The notes: generated by a model not told the origin, from the sequence alone. A stretch of 64,000 bases of DNA from Lycorma delicatula (GCF_047948215.1 NC_134458.1:135163571-135227570); one strand, 5' to 3'. Shown: positions 47,238-59,334, counted from the first letter of the stretch. Numbers and translations: made by a program.

Positions 47238-49956
47238 TTATAGACTTTTAAGAAGTCCACTGGCGTGTAGTAATGCAACTATATTTTCTTCATTTCCATT
47301 ATCCAGATCAGCACTAATATTATTTGTAAGACGGAACCTCTTTCTGAGGTCCTCATATATGGTACACTCTTCTATTAGATGCTTGATTGTCAGTGTTTTA
47401 TTACAAACACCGCACATTGGTCTCACTTCGCCGGTTAACAAATATAAATTTGTTAATCGCGTGTGACCGATTCTAAGTCTGGTCACAGCTACTTGTCCAC
47501 GGCGAGTCAACTTAAAGTCGCTTTTCCATTTATAAGGAGAAGTTTTTACTGCATTTAATTTTGTATTTAAACTCCTCCATTCAGCGTTCCACTTGTTTCT
47601 TACTATGTTTGTTAGACGGTTTTTAACATCTGCCACTCTTACAGGAAATGCATCCAAATCATCGCAGACTGTTGTCTTTCGGGCAGCTTCGTCTGCGATT
47701 TCATTACCTGTAATACCAGCATGCCCCGGAGTCTATACAAATACGCATCGCTGACATCGTTGTTTTAGTACGTATAAAATGGACAGGATGTTTACAATTA
47801 GGACATCCTTAATGTTCTTGTTCCGAATTGCGACAAGTGCACTTAATGAATCGGAACATAATAGCACTCTCTCTTCACAATAGTGTTCAGTGTAGCGAAG
47901 AGCCTGCTGAATTGCAGTGTTCTGCCGTGTAGACACTGGCCACATCTGGCAGTTTCCAAAAGTGGGCTTCTTCATTTACATATATTGAGTATCCAACACC
48001 ATGTTCGGTTTTAGAACCGTCAGTATAAATTCTAATATGTTCAACGTAGCTACTGACGGTTGCCAAAAATTCCTGCTGGATGATCACTGCTGGTTTCTTT
48101 TTTATTTCTCCTTGAGAGAGATCCAAGCTTGTATTTACCGCTGGCAAGAGCCATGGCGGTATTTCTCTAGTAGAAATTGCCAATGTATCTGGAATGGCAA
48201 TTTCATATTTATTTCTTAATTCGTGGTACCTAATTCCGGCTGGTCTGGAATAGGTAGCACGACGTTCGTATAATGCAGCCATGGGATGATTCGTAAACAA
48301 TTTATTATTTATATGAGCAGGGAAAGCCCATATATTTGCTGCGTATCTTAACAAGAGGATCTCTCTTCTAAAATGTAGTGGCATTATTCCGGCTTCAGAC
48401 ATCAGACTAGCCGCCGGACTTGTGCGGAAAGCGCCTGTTGCATATCTTATTCCGCAATTATGAACTACGTCTAACTTTTTTAAATGCGACTTTTTAGCGG
48501 ATGAATATACGATACATCCGTAATCTAGTTTAGATTGAACCAATGATTTATACAATCTCAATAATGTCTCTTTGTCTGAGCCCCAATTTAAGTTCGATAA
48601 ACATTTTATAATGTTTAGGGCTCTTTTGCATCTATCACTCAAGTCCTGTATATGTAATCCTCATGTAAGGGATTTATCCAATACTAATCCTAAATATCTT
48701 ACATTGTCTTTATATTGTATTGGAGTATCATCAATTGTCAACGCAGGACTTTGATGTGGAATTCTCTTCCTACAAAAGTGTACACAGCACGTTTTTTCTG
48801 GTGAGAATTGGAATCCGTTATTCTTTGCAACTTCAATTAGAGCATTGATCGCTCGTTGCAATTTGTACCTCACCACAGCAGTCTTGTTGCTGGCATACAC
48901 AATTGCCAGATCATCAACATAGACGCTTTTCCTGATTTCTGCTGGAATGGCTAATATCAATTTATTGATGGCAATGGTAAACAAGGTACCGCTCAACGGC
49001 GAACCTTGTGGTATGCCATTTTCCAAATTTCTTACAGATGAATATTCGCTACTGACTCGTACTTGAAAAGTACGGTCATTCATATAGTTGCTGACCAGTA
49101 TAGGCAGGTTGCCACGAATGCCCCATTCATGTATCTTGAGCATTATACCATGACGCCAGGTCATATCGAAAGCCTTCTGAAGATCGAAGAAGACTCCGAC
49201 ACAATGTTTCCTTTTAACGAAGCTGTTATATATAACGTTCTCTAAGCTGATCATTTGATCAGTGGTAGAATGGTATTGCCGAAAACCTGCTTGTTACGGT
49301 GATATCAGGTTTTCTTTTTCCAAAACCCAGACGAGTCGATTATTAATCATTTTCTCCAGTATTTTTCCCATAGCACACGTCAAAGAAATAGGACGATAGC
49401 TATTGGGGTCTAATAAATTTTTATTTTTCTTTGGTACTGGAACAACATGAGCTTTTTTCCACTGCTGCGGGTACGTTCCATCCCGCCATATTTTATTATA
49501 AAGTTCTAATAATCTACGCTTTGCAGTGGTATTCAGCTGCCTGATCATATTATAGTGGATTTCATCCGGACCAGCAGCTGTGTTACCTGATTTTTCCAAC
49601 GCTTTCGCGAATTCTTCCATTTTAAAAGGTACATTATATGAGTAATTATACTCAGTTCTGAAGTTTAGTAGACCTTCAAGTTGTTCTTTTTTAGTACGAA
49701 AATCTTCTTCGTAGTTGGCCGTTCTGCTGGCCTTTTCGAAATGATTGGATAACAGCTCTACAATTTCATATGGAGTGTCTTTTATTTCATCTTCATCTTG
49801 AAGGCTAGTTATGGGAACAAAATCATTACGCCCACAAATCGCCTACACTTTTCTCCAAACATCTGATGCAGTAGTAGTTTTGTCAATGGATGACACGATG
49901 ATACTGTTGTTAATATCTTGCATCTTCAAAATGTTTTGATATACAGTAGTGTATTA
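47238..49956 (-). pseudogene. I-like LINE ORF2: reverse transcriptase and RNase H, broken
   Basis: The product would copy the element RNA into DNA at the target site. Reading from 49956 downwards: a linker (SDVWRKV, ELLSNHFEKAS), reverse transcriptase with NTAAGPDEIHY, YRPISLTCAMGKILEK, QAGFRQYHSTTDQ, FFDLQKAFDMTW (first Asp), NGIPQGSPLSGTLF and SVYVDDLAIVYAS (catalytic YVDD), then a thumb (VRYLGLVLDKSL) and connection. RNase H follows, with IYTDGSK, TAE and LCSDSLSAL as catalytic Asp, Glu and Asp, then TPGHAGITGNEIADEAA. The C-terminus has CGVCNKTLTIKHLIEEC, a CxxC...H...C motif. Lesions: TAG or TGA likely replacing TGG at 47733-47735 and 48661-48663, TAA at 49294-49296, another TAG within GRKV*AIC upstream, and a frameshift near 47916-47922 just after the RNase H Glu. 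The stop is at 47238-47240. Confidence 0.9.
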
Positions 49957-49967
49957 GATTTCTGTTG

Positions 49968-51444
49968 GTTGGAATTATGGAAATATTAGGGGAGAATTTC
50001 TCTTATTAAAACTTTAACTAAAATTAAAATTACGAAATAAAAATTATGTTAAAGTATAATAAAAAAAGGAACGAACAAAAATTGATAGTTAAGATAAAAT
50101 AATAGTAATAATAAAAAAGATATCAAAATCATGATTAATAAAAATATAAATTAGCCTATTTAGAAGGTAACGATAGACAGTATTACATTACATTACTTTC
50201 ATGCCTTTCCTGTCGTGTGAAAGCATTATGTAGTACAGTATTTAACATTATGATTTCCACGAGCACCTGGAGGGTGATAGATTACGCATTCGCCGATAAA
50301 GGCGTGAGCTTAATTTTAAACGTTACGAAATAACAGTTACAGTTATATGGTAATGTTACATTTTATTTCATAAATTACTGCAACATAATTATGTCGCATA
50401 ATTTATCTGAAATTAAATATAATCACGAATTAAATCTGGTTTTAAAATTTATCTATTAATAATAAGTAAATGTTTACTCTGGCTAGGCTAATCAAATAAA
50501 TTAAGATAAGTAGGAAAATCAATCAAAAATGAACAGTATAAAATAGAATTTCAAAATACAAAAAAAGAATTATCTTTTAAGATAAGTCTATATCCTACGG
50601 TATATTACCAGAAATTAAAGAAACATTACAAATATTTCAAAATATAGTAATAAATCAGCGCTGCTCAGGTTACATAGAACAAACAAAAAAAAAAAAAAAA
50701 AATTTGATAACCGATTTGACTAGTTTACATATTTACAAAATATACATTGTAAACTACCTGCCATTTTTTTATTATTAAATAAAAACAAAATGCCGATCTT
50801 TTAAAATAAAGAGGGAATTCTCATAAAAATAATTTAAAAGTTCTTCGTTTAAATAAATTTTCCGACTTTCTATTTCTTTATTTGATATAAATTAATATCA
50901 CAACGAAGTTTTTACGACTGAAATTTTAAATTAATAATTGTTTTGATAAATTTTACTACCCTCGTTCATTTTTAATGAAATTAAAAAACCTGACAAAAGA
51001 TTGCATAGCTTTCTCGGTTTCACCCTTGACAGTCGTTTTTTCACATACACCATTTGGTTTTTATATATTAATGATTTTCATTAATTTTAACTTAAAATTG
51101 ATGAAGTAAATTATGAAATACAAATACGAAATAATTCTGAAAATCGATATTTTGGTATAAAATTTAGTAAACAATTTTAGAGATCGGTTTCTACAGTGTT
51201 CCTAGAATTTTCGCGATATTTCATTCAGAAGCTGGTACCGTACATAATGTTATTTCAATTAAAAATAAATAACCCGTTGTATATTTTCCTTACAAAGAAA
51301 CATTTTAATTAAATCTCGCGTGCTAATATGAAATCAGTTTAATAAAATTAAAACAAAACTGATAAATGTGAAATCGGGTACTATTTTACCCGCTTGTCTG
51401 TAGGGATGCAGATTAGAAATGATACAATTTGAAACCTTTCTTCA
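49968..51444. other. AT-rich non-coding stretch
   Basis: A GC-richer patch near 50255-50310 is unassigned. No gene recognised. Confidence 0.4.
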
Positions 51445-51850
51445 CGCATAATTTTTGCGTTCCACTTTAAAAATTTTAATCATAGTGCAACTGTTTATCA
51501 ATCGATTTGAATAAATGAAGAATTTTGTTCAAATAAAAGCTTAACAATTTATCTAATAAAATATTATACGATAAACTAATATTAAGGAACTATGAATTAT
51601 TAAAACGCTTAAATTGTCGCTACTTTTGAACTTTCAAAGGTAAAATTTTCAAATTTATTTATTTCATAGAAGATGTTGGGTACATATATACCAAATTTCA
51701 TTAAAATACCTATTGAAACAAAAAATGTTCAACAGAGGAAAAATAATGGGAGATGCGCATTTCCCTACATGAAGTTTTTTTGTTTATTTTATTGCCCTGA
51801 ATCGGTTCTTTAAGTTTGACCAAAACCTCCCGGAACATCCTGTCGGAGAG
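51445..51850 (+). repeat. Dispersed repeat RepC, copy 1
   Basis: Landmarks are CTGTTTATCAATCGATTTGAA, GAACTTTCAAAGGTAAAAT, TAGAAGATGTTGG, TTTTTTTGTTTATTTTA, AATCGGTTCTTTAAGTTTG and CCGGAACATCCTGT. All recur in order at 55155-55595. The class is unknown and no protein is visible. Confidence 0.7.
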
Positions 51851-52077
51851 GGAAAGAAAATAAATATGGCACTGTAATGTCTTCTTGTCTGATGGGATCG
51901 AATATTACGCAAACTTTCAACTTTTTTAATCGACGAATTTTCGAGATATGAGGTGAAGATTGTTTAGAAATAATGTTGACTATCCTTTCATCCCTAAATC
52001 TGTTTTATTTAAAACTTAGGAAATTTAAATTATTTAATAAGTATTATTGTTAAGCATGACCCGTTGGTATAAGTATA

Positions 52078-52420
52078 TAATTTAAGTTAATATACAAAAA
52101 GTCGCTTACCAACAATTGAATTCGAAGCGTTCAAGCGCTTTCGGAATTAAATTCCATCTTCAGGAACTCTCATATTCGTCCTATTTGTAATAGTAATTAA
52201 AACTTCAAATGTAAACTATAAGAAATCGTGATATTTGCTTAAAACTTAACAGTTAGTGGTCATATGTTATAAAATTATGTCAACGTAAATGTCCTGTAAT
52301 TTGGTGGTCTCAACTGTTCAATGAGGGTTCCTGAAGACGGAATTTAATTCCGAAAGTGCTTGAACGCTTCGAATTCAATTGTTGGTAAGCGGTTTTTTTT
52401 TAATATTAACTTTAATTATT
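52078..52420. mobile_element. Foldback or MITE-like element with ~95-bp inverted repeats
   Basis: The left arm (about 52078-52172) and the reverse complement of the right arm (about 52322-52420) are nearly identical. Both carry CGCTTACCAACAATTGAATT, CGAAGCGTTCAAGC, CTTTCGGAATTAAATTCC and CTTCAGGAAC. The spacer is about 150 bases with no coding potential. Total length is about 340 bases. The arms fade into AT-rich sequence at the tips, so I could not fix the exact ends or a target-site duplication. The superfamily is unknown. Confidence 0.8.
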
Positions 52421-53548
52421 TAATAAATAATTTCATCATATTAAAGCTCAATTTTTTACGACCACTGTGTAAAAACTTTAAGATGATAAAATCTACTCTC
52501 TCCCCATTTTTTTTTTTTTTAATTTTGTCTAAAATTTAATGCCATTATTCCCCCTTAAATAGAATTTTTTTGAGCCATTCGAAGAATTTATGTTGAGCTA
52601 ATCCGAAGACATTAATCAAAATACAGGCTAATACATTTTTGTACGTAATTGCTATGGTTAAGTTTTATGGTTTTATAATTTCTATGTTTTTTACGGTTTT
52701 GGAGGGGACGTAAAACGTCGATATTTGCAAAAAACCCGACATCAACGAAATTTTGGACCGATCTGTACACTTTACCTTTATAGCAGTTGTAGTTAATTTA
52801 AATGTTTACTATAGGCAATACATAAGGAGCAACTTAAGCACTATTAAATATACTAATTGTGTATATTAGATATACAATGTATATATTAAGTTGTGAATAT
52901 TAAGCAAGGTACTTGCTTAATATTCACAACACAAGGTACTTAATATTCCACAAGGCACTTGCTTGTGGTAGTAGCAAGCTACTTCTACTATATTTCTATA
53001 CATTTTGGATTTTAATTCATATATTTTAGTAGTAGGAAATCAGTTTTAGATACAAAAATTAAAATTTACATTTTGAGTAAAATATAAAACGTGAAGTATA
53101 ACATATCCCCTACTTAGAATGGTTGGTGAAATTAGGAATGGAGGGGAACCATATGCTGTTAAATTAGAAATGGAAACTTCCCCTCTAAACCTGCCAAAGA
53201 AAAACAGTATCAGCTATTTTGAAACAGAAAATATTGTGATACATTTTTGGATAAAATATAAATTACAAATCATTTTGGATAGGTTGTGAAAAATGCGGAG
53301 GTGTACAAGTCATATTATCTCTCGTATAATAGGATAATCCATACCTCCTCATCGATTGCAAATAATGATTATAGGATAAAAATACAAATATTTGGATTTA
53401 TTTCAATATAAGTATTATATCACCAAAATGAATTAATTTATAGATTACTAATCTTTAAAATTATATTAGAGGCGTACATCACCGTATTAAGATACCAAAC
53501 CAAATTATGAAGAGTATCACAGAAGTAGTTGGCAATATTTAACGGATA
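52421..53548. other. AT-rich non-coding stretch
   Basis: No gene. It contains the perfect hairpin at 52890-52930 and partial repeats of its sequence just downstream. Confidence 0.4.
52890..52930. repeat. Perfect 19-bp hairpin, 3-nt loop
   Basis: Left arm GTTGTGAATATTAAGCAAG (52890-52908), loop GTA, right arm 52912-52930 as its exact reverse complement. Pieces of the same sequence (CAAGGTACTT, AATATTC, CACAAGGCACTTGC) recur over the next 50 bases. Confidence 0.95.
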
Positions 53549-53562
53549 GATGCAGAACATGA

Positions 53563-53756
53563 CAAATCCTAGTAAAGGAAGTTACTTTTACACGGATTTG
53601 AATACTAGATCGTAGATATCGGTGTTCTTTGATGGTTGGTTTTCAATTAACCACACACCTCACGAATGACCCGAGACAATACAAGACTACACATCATTCA
53701 TACACATTATCCTCATTCATTCTTTGACGAGGGCTAAAAAGAAAAAGAGAGACAGC
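53563..53756 (+). mobile_element. 5'-truncated SINE, family S2, tail A (copy S2b)
   Basis: The 14-base sequence GATGCAGAACATGA flanks it exactly (53549-53562 and 53757-53770). It begins inside the S2 sequence at CCTAGTAAAGG, with the tRNA-like head missing, then ACACGGATTTGAATACTAGATC, TTTTCAATTAACCACACAC and ACAAGACTAC, and ends in A-rich DNA. Because the duplication surrounds the truncated copy, the truncation happened during insertion. Confidence 0.88.
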
Positions 53757-53770
53757 GATGCAGAACATGA

Positions 53771-54399
53771 AAATAAACAAAAAAGCTTATGTGGATAAAT
53801 GACCAATCTCGCTTTATCTTCTATCTGCTCGCCATTTTAGTTTTTTTCCAAGAAATGTATATCTAAAGAACGTATTGAAATATTTTAATGAAATTTTCAT
53901 GTACTCAACAACATTTTCAACAAAATAAATAAGTCTGAAAACTTTAAATTTTAAAATTCCAAAGTGGCGGCAATTAAAATTTTTTAATCATTAATTGCTT
54001 TGCAAATTAGTTTTAGCAAATCATATTTTATTGAATAAGGTGATAAGCGTTTATTTTGAAAAAAGTGACACCTCATTTGTTCATTTCGGCTGATTAATAT
54101 CTGAAATTGTTGAAGTGGATCGCAAAACTTATGCGGTCTGACAATTTTCTACCTGTTTTATTTTCTTCACTAACTGAATTGAAAACTAATGATAATTTCT
54201 ACTTTTAGCATATGATAAACAGCTGAAATATAGCTGATCTTGTTGATGTAAATTGCAAAAATTATTATTTTCAATTCCTTCATTAAAGAATTAAGAATAA
54301 TTAATTATAATTTATACTATTAGTAAATGAAAACTAGCATAATATTTTAAAAACGCATAATTTTTACTTTAACGCCTAGTACTACAACACAGCCAATTG
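53771..54399. other. AT-rich spacer
   Basis: No feature recognised. Confidence 0.4.
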
Positions 54400-54700
54400 G
54401 CTTTAGAAGGGAAAGTATTGTAAACGGTCCAATTTGGATTTATACAGTTTTCACCAAATCTTTACGTTTTGACACCGAAGGAACCAAAAAAAAAACAAAA
54501 AAACACAAAAACCGGATGGAAATTTTCGCATGAAAGTGTGTGTCTTCGGTATTTCACACCTTATATCTCCAGAACTACTCAACCGATTTTTATCAAACTT
54601 GGTCAGATTACTTCTATAATTGGGGCATTGATGTCATTAAATTTTCAACTTCAAAAGTTAAGGGGGTGAGGCTGTAGAGCAAGGTCACCCTCAGTATCTC
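54400..54700 (+). repeat. Dispersed repeat RepA, diverged copy 4
   Basis: GGGAAAGTATTGT, CAAATCTTTACGTTTTGACACC, TTATATCTCCAGAAC, CAACCGATTTTTATCAAACTTGG and AAGGGGGTGAGG follow the RepA order and spacing but are clearly diverged. A frame at 54469-54669 over this stretch is not a recognised protein. Confidence 0.5.
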
Positions 54701-55154
54701 AACATTTTGTCTAATTAAGGTCTTATTTTTCTTAGGCACATTGTTAATTAAAAAATAATATTTAAAAAAAAAAATCAAAATCGCATCCCATTCAAAAAAA
54801 TACTCAAAATAAACTACAGGCTAAGTGGGTATAGTGCGTTATTAGTACCCCCTCTAACCACAAGGAGCCCTTGTGAGACACCAACGTACAGCTGCTATAG
54901 TCGTATTCTATGTTGCAACGTCACAGGTGAGCGGTAGAATTAAATGAATAACATTTTAAGTTGAAAGAGTATTTTAAGTGGCCGCTAGTACCCCCACACC
55001 AGCGCAGATGAAATACGGTATGCGCGCGCGCTTTAGTTAGAATCATTGAATTAAATAAACAAAAAATATTATATTTAAATAAAATGATAAATATTTTAAA
55101 TAAAGTTGTGTGTGTAAGGCGTGCATCAGAAAAAAACCGTGTGACGGGAAAGTC
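54701..55154. other. Unassigned stretch
   Basis: A somewhat GC-richer segment at 54810-55035 with no recognised family. Confidence 0.35.
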
Positions 55155-55595
55155 CTACAACTGTGTTGTCAGCTTTTTATAATTCACTTTAATAATAATT
55201 TAGCCATATCTCAGCTGTTTATCAACCGATATGAACAAACAAGTTTTTATTTTGTTCATAATAAAAGGCTGAAAATGTTATCTAATAAAAAATAAACTAA
55301 TAATTACAAAGAGCTATTAATAATTAAAAAATTTAAATAGTTTCAATTTTTGAATTTTCAAAGGTAAAATCTTTCAAACTTTACTTTTTAGAAGATGTTG
55401 GATAGATATAAATTAAATATCTTAATCCGTTCTTAAGATATAAATTTTTATTGAAAAAAAAAAACAAAAATGGCGGACAGAGGGGAAAATTGAGATAAGG
55501 CATTTATTTATCCTTTTTTTTGTTTATTTTAATATCCTAAATCCGTCCTTTAAGTTTAGCTAACACTTTCCGGGATATTCTGTATACCGAAAATA
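55155..55595 (+). repeat. Dispersed repeat RepC, copy 2
   Basis: Carries CTGTTTATCAACCGATATGAA, GAATTTTCAAAGGTAAAAT, TAGAAGATGTTGG, AATCCGTCCTTTAAGTTTAG and CCGGGATATTCTGT, as in copy 1 at 51445-51850 and in the same orientation. Confidence 0.7.
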
Positions 55596-56084
55596 CTGGG
55601 TTCGATTGCTGATTTGTGTTTGACCCTGAAAAATTTTCATTATTCATCATTTCTATACGAATAGAAATTACTCATTACTTCTTGAATAGAAATTACTCAT
55701 TAAAAAATAATAAATATAATTAATAATAACAATATAAAACTAAAATTACAAACGAAAAAAATTGCTGTTTTATATTCCTCGCGTTATAATTCAGTAATAT
55801 ATATATATATATACAAATGGTTTTATAAGTAAGTCATGAATAAACGCAACGAAGCGTCACATCATTCGTATTTAACCTATAACGATTACACTAATAAAAC
55901 GAAAACACACACTGATTTTATAAACATTTAAGATTATATCACAACATAGGAATGCAATGAACATCAATTTTTTTTCAACAAATTATAACATAACACACGA
56001 TATTCTTTCTATGTTATGAAATATAAATTTCTTTTTAACTTTATTTGCATTTATTAACCTACATCATTTAACCTGATTTTGTTT

Positions 56085-56840
56085 TCTGATTATTCTACTT
56101 CATTGGAATCATAGCTTTGAAGCTATGCTGCAAGAAGGAAGTATAGTAATTAGTTAGAAAATGGGGTGGATTTTATTTCATTTCTCGTTGCTTCATGACC
56201 CAGCGACCCCAAGAAAACAAACAGAGAGTGGGGAAATGTTCGTATGTACGTGTGTTGGCGTGTTTTAAACTTAATAACTCTTTATTTATTACATATTTTT
56301 AACTGATTTTTTTTTAATCTCTCTTAGGCATAGTAGTAGTGCAAACGGTCCAAACAAAACTTGGAAAGCAAGATTTGGGGTGAGAGACCGATCAAATTTA
56401 AAAATATAGATGTTTTGAATTTTTCAAAACTTTTTTTAGTTTAATCATACTACAATAAATTTCATCATAATTCATCCCTATCACAACAAAAAAACATATT
56501 TGATAACTTTTTATTGGTTGTACATTTTTTAGTGGTATTTTTTAAGTTTCTTCCCTTTAATATAGTAAACATAAAAAAATAAATAAAAAATTCTTGGAAA
56601 ATTATTTTGGAGGTGGAGAACAGAAAAAATAAAAAAATACCAATTTTTTGAATTTCTTAAACTTTTTTGGTTTATTTAAACATGTAATGATAATTTTTAA
56701 ATAAAACTTCTTCATAAATTACACCCCCAACACAAAAGAAATCTTGGGTAACTTTTTTTCATGTATAATTATTTTTATACCATATAAGAATAGAAATCAA
56801 TGACAGGGAAGCATAATAGCTTTGATGCCAGCTTTTGTAA
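56085..56840 (+). repeat. Dispersed repeat RepB, copy 2
   Basis: Matches 26190-27000 in order: TGGAATCATAGCTTTGAAGC, TAGGCATAGTAGTAGTGCAAA, TTTTTATTGGTTGTACATTTTTTAGTGG, GGAGGTGGAGAACAGAAAAA and AAAACTTCTTCATAAATTACACCCCC. Confidence 0.7.
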
Positions 56841-57249
56841 GTAGAGATACTTCAATATCCTTATAAAATAATTTTATTGAAAAATAACTCAAGCCGAAAT
56901 CAAATTGAAATTCTATTTTAAATAAAAGTATTCGTTTTTTGGCAGACATAACATCTCTATTTTGAAAAATTTCTTATCAAAATCTTTCATAAAACGGAGC
57001 TAAAAATATGATAAAATTTTATTATGTTTATTTTTTATGTAAATAATTTTTTTCATTTATTTGTATTACCTACCGAAATTTTAGTACGATTAAAAAAAAA
57101 AATCACCTTTTCTGGTATAAAGAGGTGTTAAGGCTTCCATTGCAAACAAAATTAATGGTCCTAGGGAATTTACTTATTTATTTCTTATGAATATTCCGAA
57201 AGTCTCCAGATATCCCACACAGCAGTTTTTTTCATTCGGGAACGGTAGC

Positions 57250-57465
57250 CAGCCGCGTTTCTTGTTCGTGACACCTCAGATCGAGAATATACCAGATGTG
57301 TAATTAACTGAAACCTAACCACCAAAAAACACCGATATTCACTATCTGATAAAATCCGAATAAAAACAACTACTTTTACTAGGATTCGGATCTGAGAATT
57401 CTTGACTTTGAGATCAGATGATTTACGATAACGAGTTTAACCACTAGACCAACCGAGCAGGTTGG
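57250..57465 (-). mobile_element. SINE, family S2, with divergent 3' end (copy S2d)
   Basis: On the minus strand the head GGTTGGTCTAGTGGTTAAAC (A-box-like) is followed by AGATCCGAATCCTAG (B-box area), ATTCGGATTTTATCAGATAG, GGTGGTTAGGTTTCAGTTAA and a 3' part with neither tail A nor tail B. The 3' end cannot be fixed. Confidence 0.7.
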
Positions 57466-59334
57466 AATTTATATTAATGAAATATTGAGGTTTAATCATA
57501 ACAGTTAAAGAAGAAATAAAAACGGATCTTTTATACGAATATTTTTTATAATTTAAAATGTAAGTGCACCAGTTTTGTTAAAATGTTTAGTTTTAAACAA
57601 TATATAATTGTTCTATCAACAAATCGAATTACTACTTACATATCTTTGTACATTTTCAACATTTATCTATTTTTTGCCATACTAATGTTAGTTCATGTTA
57701 TATTTATTTTAATTTTACCAACATAAAATTTTTATATTTATTTAAATTATTCTCTTTTTTATTTCACATTTTATTTGTAATTAATTTACTTAAGGTAAAT
57801 ATATTATATTTAAATACTGTATATATTTTTTTCTTTTTACTAAGGAGACAAAATAAATTGAATTTTAAAATAAAATTCAATTTTAAATTTTTTTACAGTA
57901 TTTTTTTATCCAAAAATTCAGCATTACGGTATAATTATAGCCAACTAAATTCAAGCTGTTAAAAATCGCTAATTTTCAGCAAATTGCACTACGCAATATC
58001 TGAATTATTAAAAACGTAAAAGTGGGAATAAAAATTTACATTACTTGCACTGATTGTGTGGTTGAACCTCCATGTTTTTAATTTTTATATCGTGTTAGAG
58101 ATCTTGTCTACTGTTGAAAAAGGTCTAAAAAAACTTGGTAAAAAATAATAAATGGTTGTAATAGTGGATAATTCAATCATAAAGTGCTCATGGAGTGGTC
58201 TTGATCACGGGAAATTATGTTTATTTATTTTTTGAAAATTTATAATTCTGAGTATATTGATTTTATATTGAAATCGAGTGAAGTGTTTTTACTCTATTAC
58301 CTGATTTTTATTTTACATATTTACTGTATCTGTATTTAGCGGAACAAAAACAATTATTTAAATATGATTAATACTTATAACCCATTGCTATTCATGAATA
58401 ATTTTTTTTTAAACAATTATTGTGAATAATGATCATTTTACAGTTAATATCATCTTTTTATCTTTATTATAGGCTCTGCAACTTTCGAAGTTGTTTATTT
58501 TTGCTTTCATTTTAATTTTGTTCTTTTGCATCTTAAAAGGAATGGTCTCATACAAATTTTTTAATTCATCTTAAAGTATTATACGCAAAATCTAAGGAAA
58601 GTTATTGTCAACTTAATGTTAATTATTTTCGTTTTAAAATTAAAAAAAATAAACTGTATTTTTATTTCAATAAATTTACTTATTGGATTTTAATTTTTTA
58701 TTTTCGTCCTTTAAAATTCCTCAATAAATCATAAAACTTATAATTTTTGTGATTTCAGCATTATTAAGAAAATACTCTAATCAGCATATCGTATCTAAAA
58801 ATTGTGGAAAGCAACGTTTTTTAATAATGCACGTCCCTGAATCGCTAGAATTTTCATAAATATTGTATAAAAAAATAAATAGTTTATATAAAATCAGCTG
58901 TCACCAATTTTTTTTTTTGCACTTAAAGTTATTTTTATTTATAATCAGTCCCAATTAACCGAAACCAAAACTATATTTGATTACAATTAATAAATGATAT
59001 GCATAGGTATTTGATATACAATAAGTCTCTATTGAACCTCTCAAAAATTATAAATGCATACACGTATATGGATATGTATACATATCTTTTACATTATACT
59101 CCAGTATATAAAAGATAAACGATTTAATACACTGATAAGTCCAAAGAAAATTGATTAAGTCTACAACATAAAAAGAAAACACCAAGAAGTATATCTTACA
59201 GTTACACAAAAAATCATAAAAAACGTACCAAACGAAGAAATATCAGAAAGAGAAAAAGACTAAAAAGAATTAGTTGAAAAAAATGATGAAAACAGAACTA
59301 AACAGAGAAACAAAACGCAATATTTTGACGAAGC
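57466..59334. other. AT-rich non-coding stretch
   Basis: No gene. It contains the hairpin at 57855-57883. Confidence 0.4.
57855..57883. repeat. Perfect 13-bp hairpin, 3-nt loop
   Basis: Left arm AAATTGAATTTTA, loop AAA, right arm the exact reverse complement. AT-rich, so less striking than the longer ones. Confidence 0.85.

Larger units (their letters stand above)
46876..49956 (-). mobile_element. 5'-truncated I-clade-like LINE with RNase H
   Basis: The poly-T run at 46876-46891 is the poly-A tail of a minus-strand element. A 3' UTR follows (46892-47237), then a long broken ORF2 up to about 49956. The flanks 46865-46875 (GGTTACTGTTG) and 49957-49967 (GATTTCTGTTG) agree at 9 of 11 positions, a likely decayed target-site duplication. 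The presence of an RNase H domain after the reverse transcriptase, a C-terminal Cys-rich motif and a long poly-A tail place it in the I group (I, Nimb, Outcast or a relative). The exact clade needs a tree. The endonuclease and ORF1 are missing through 5' truncation. Confidence 0.85.
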
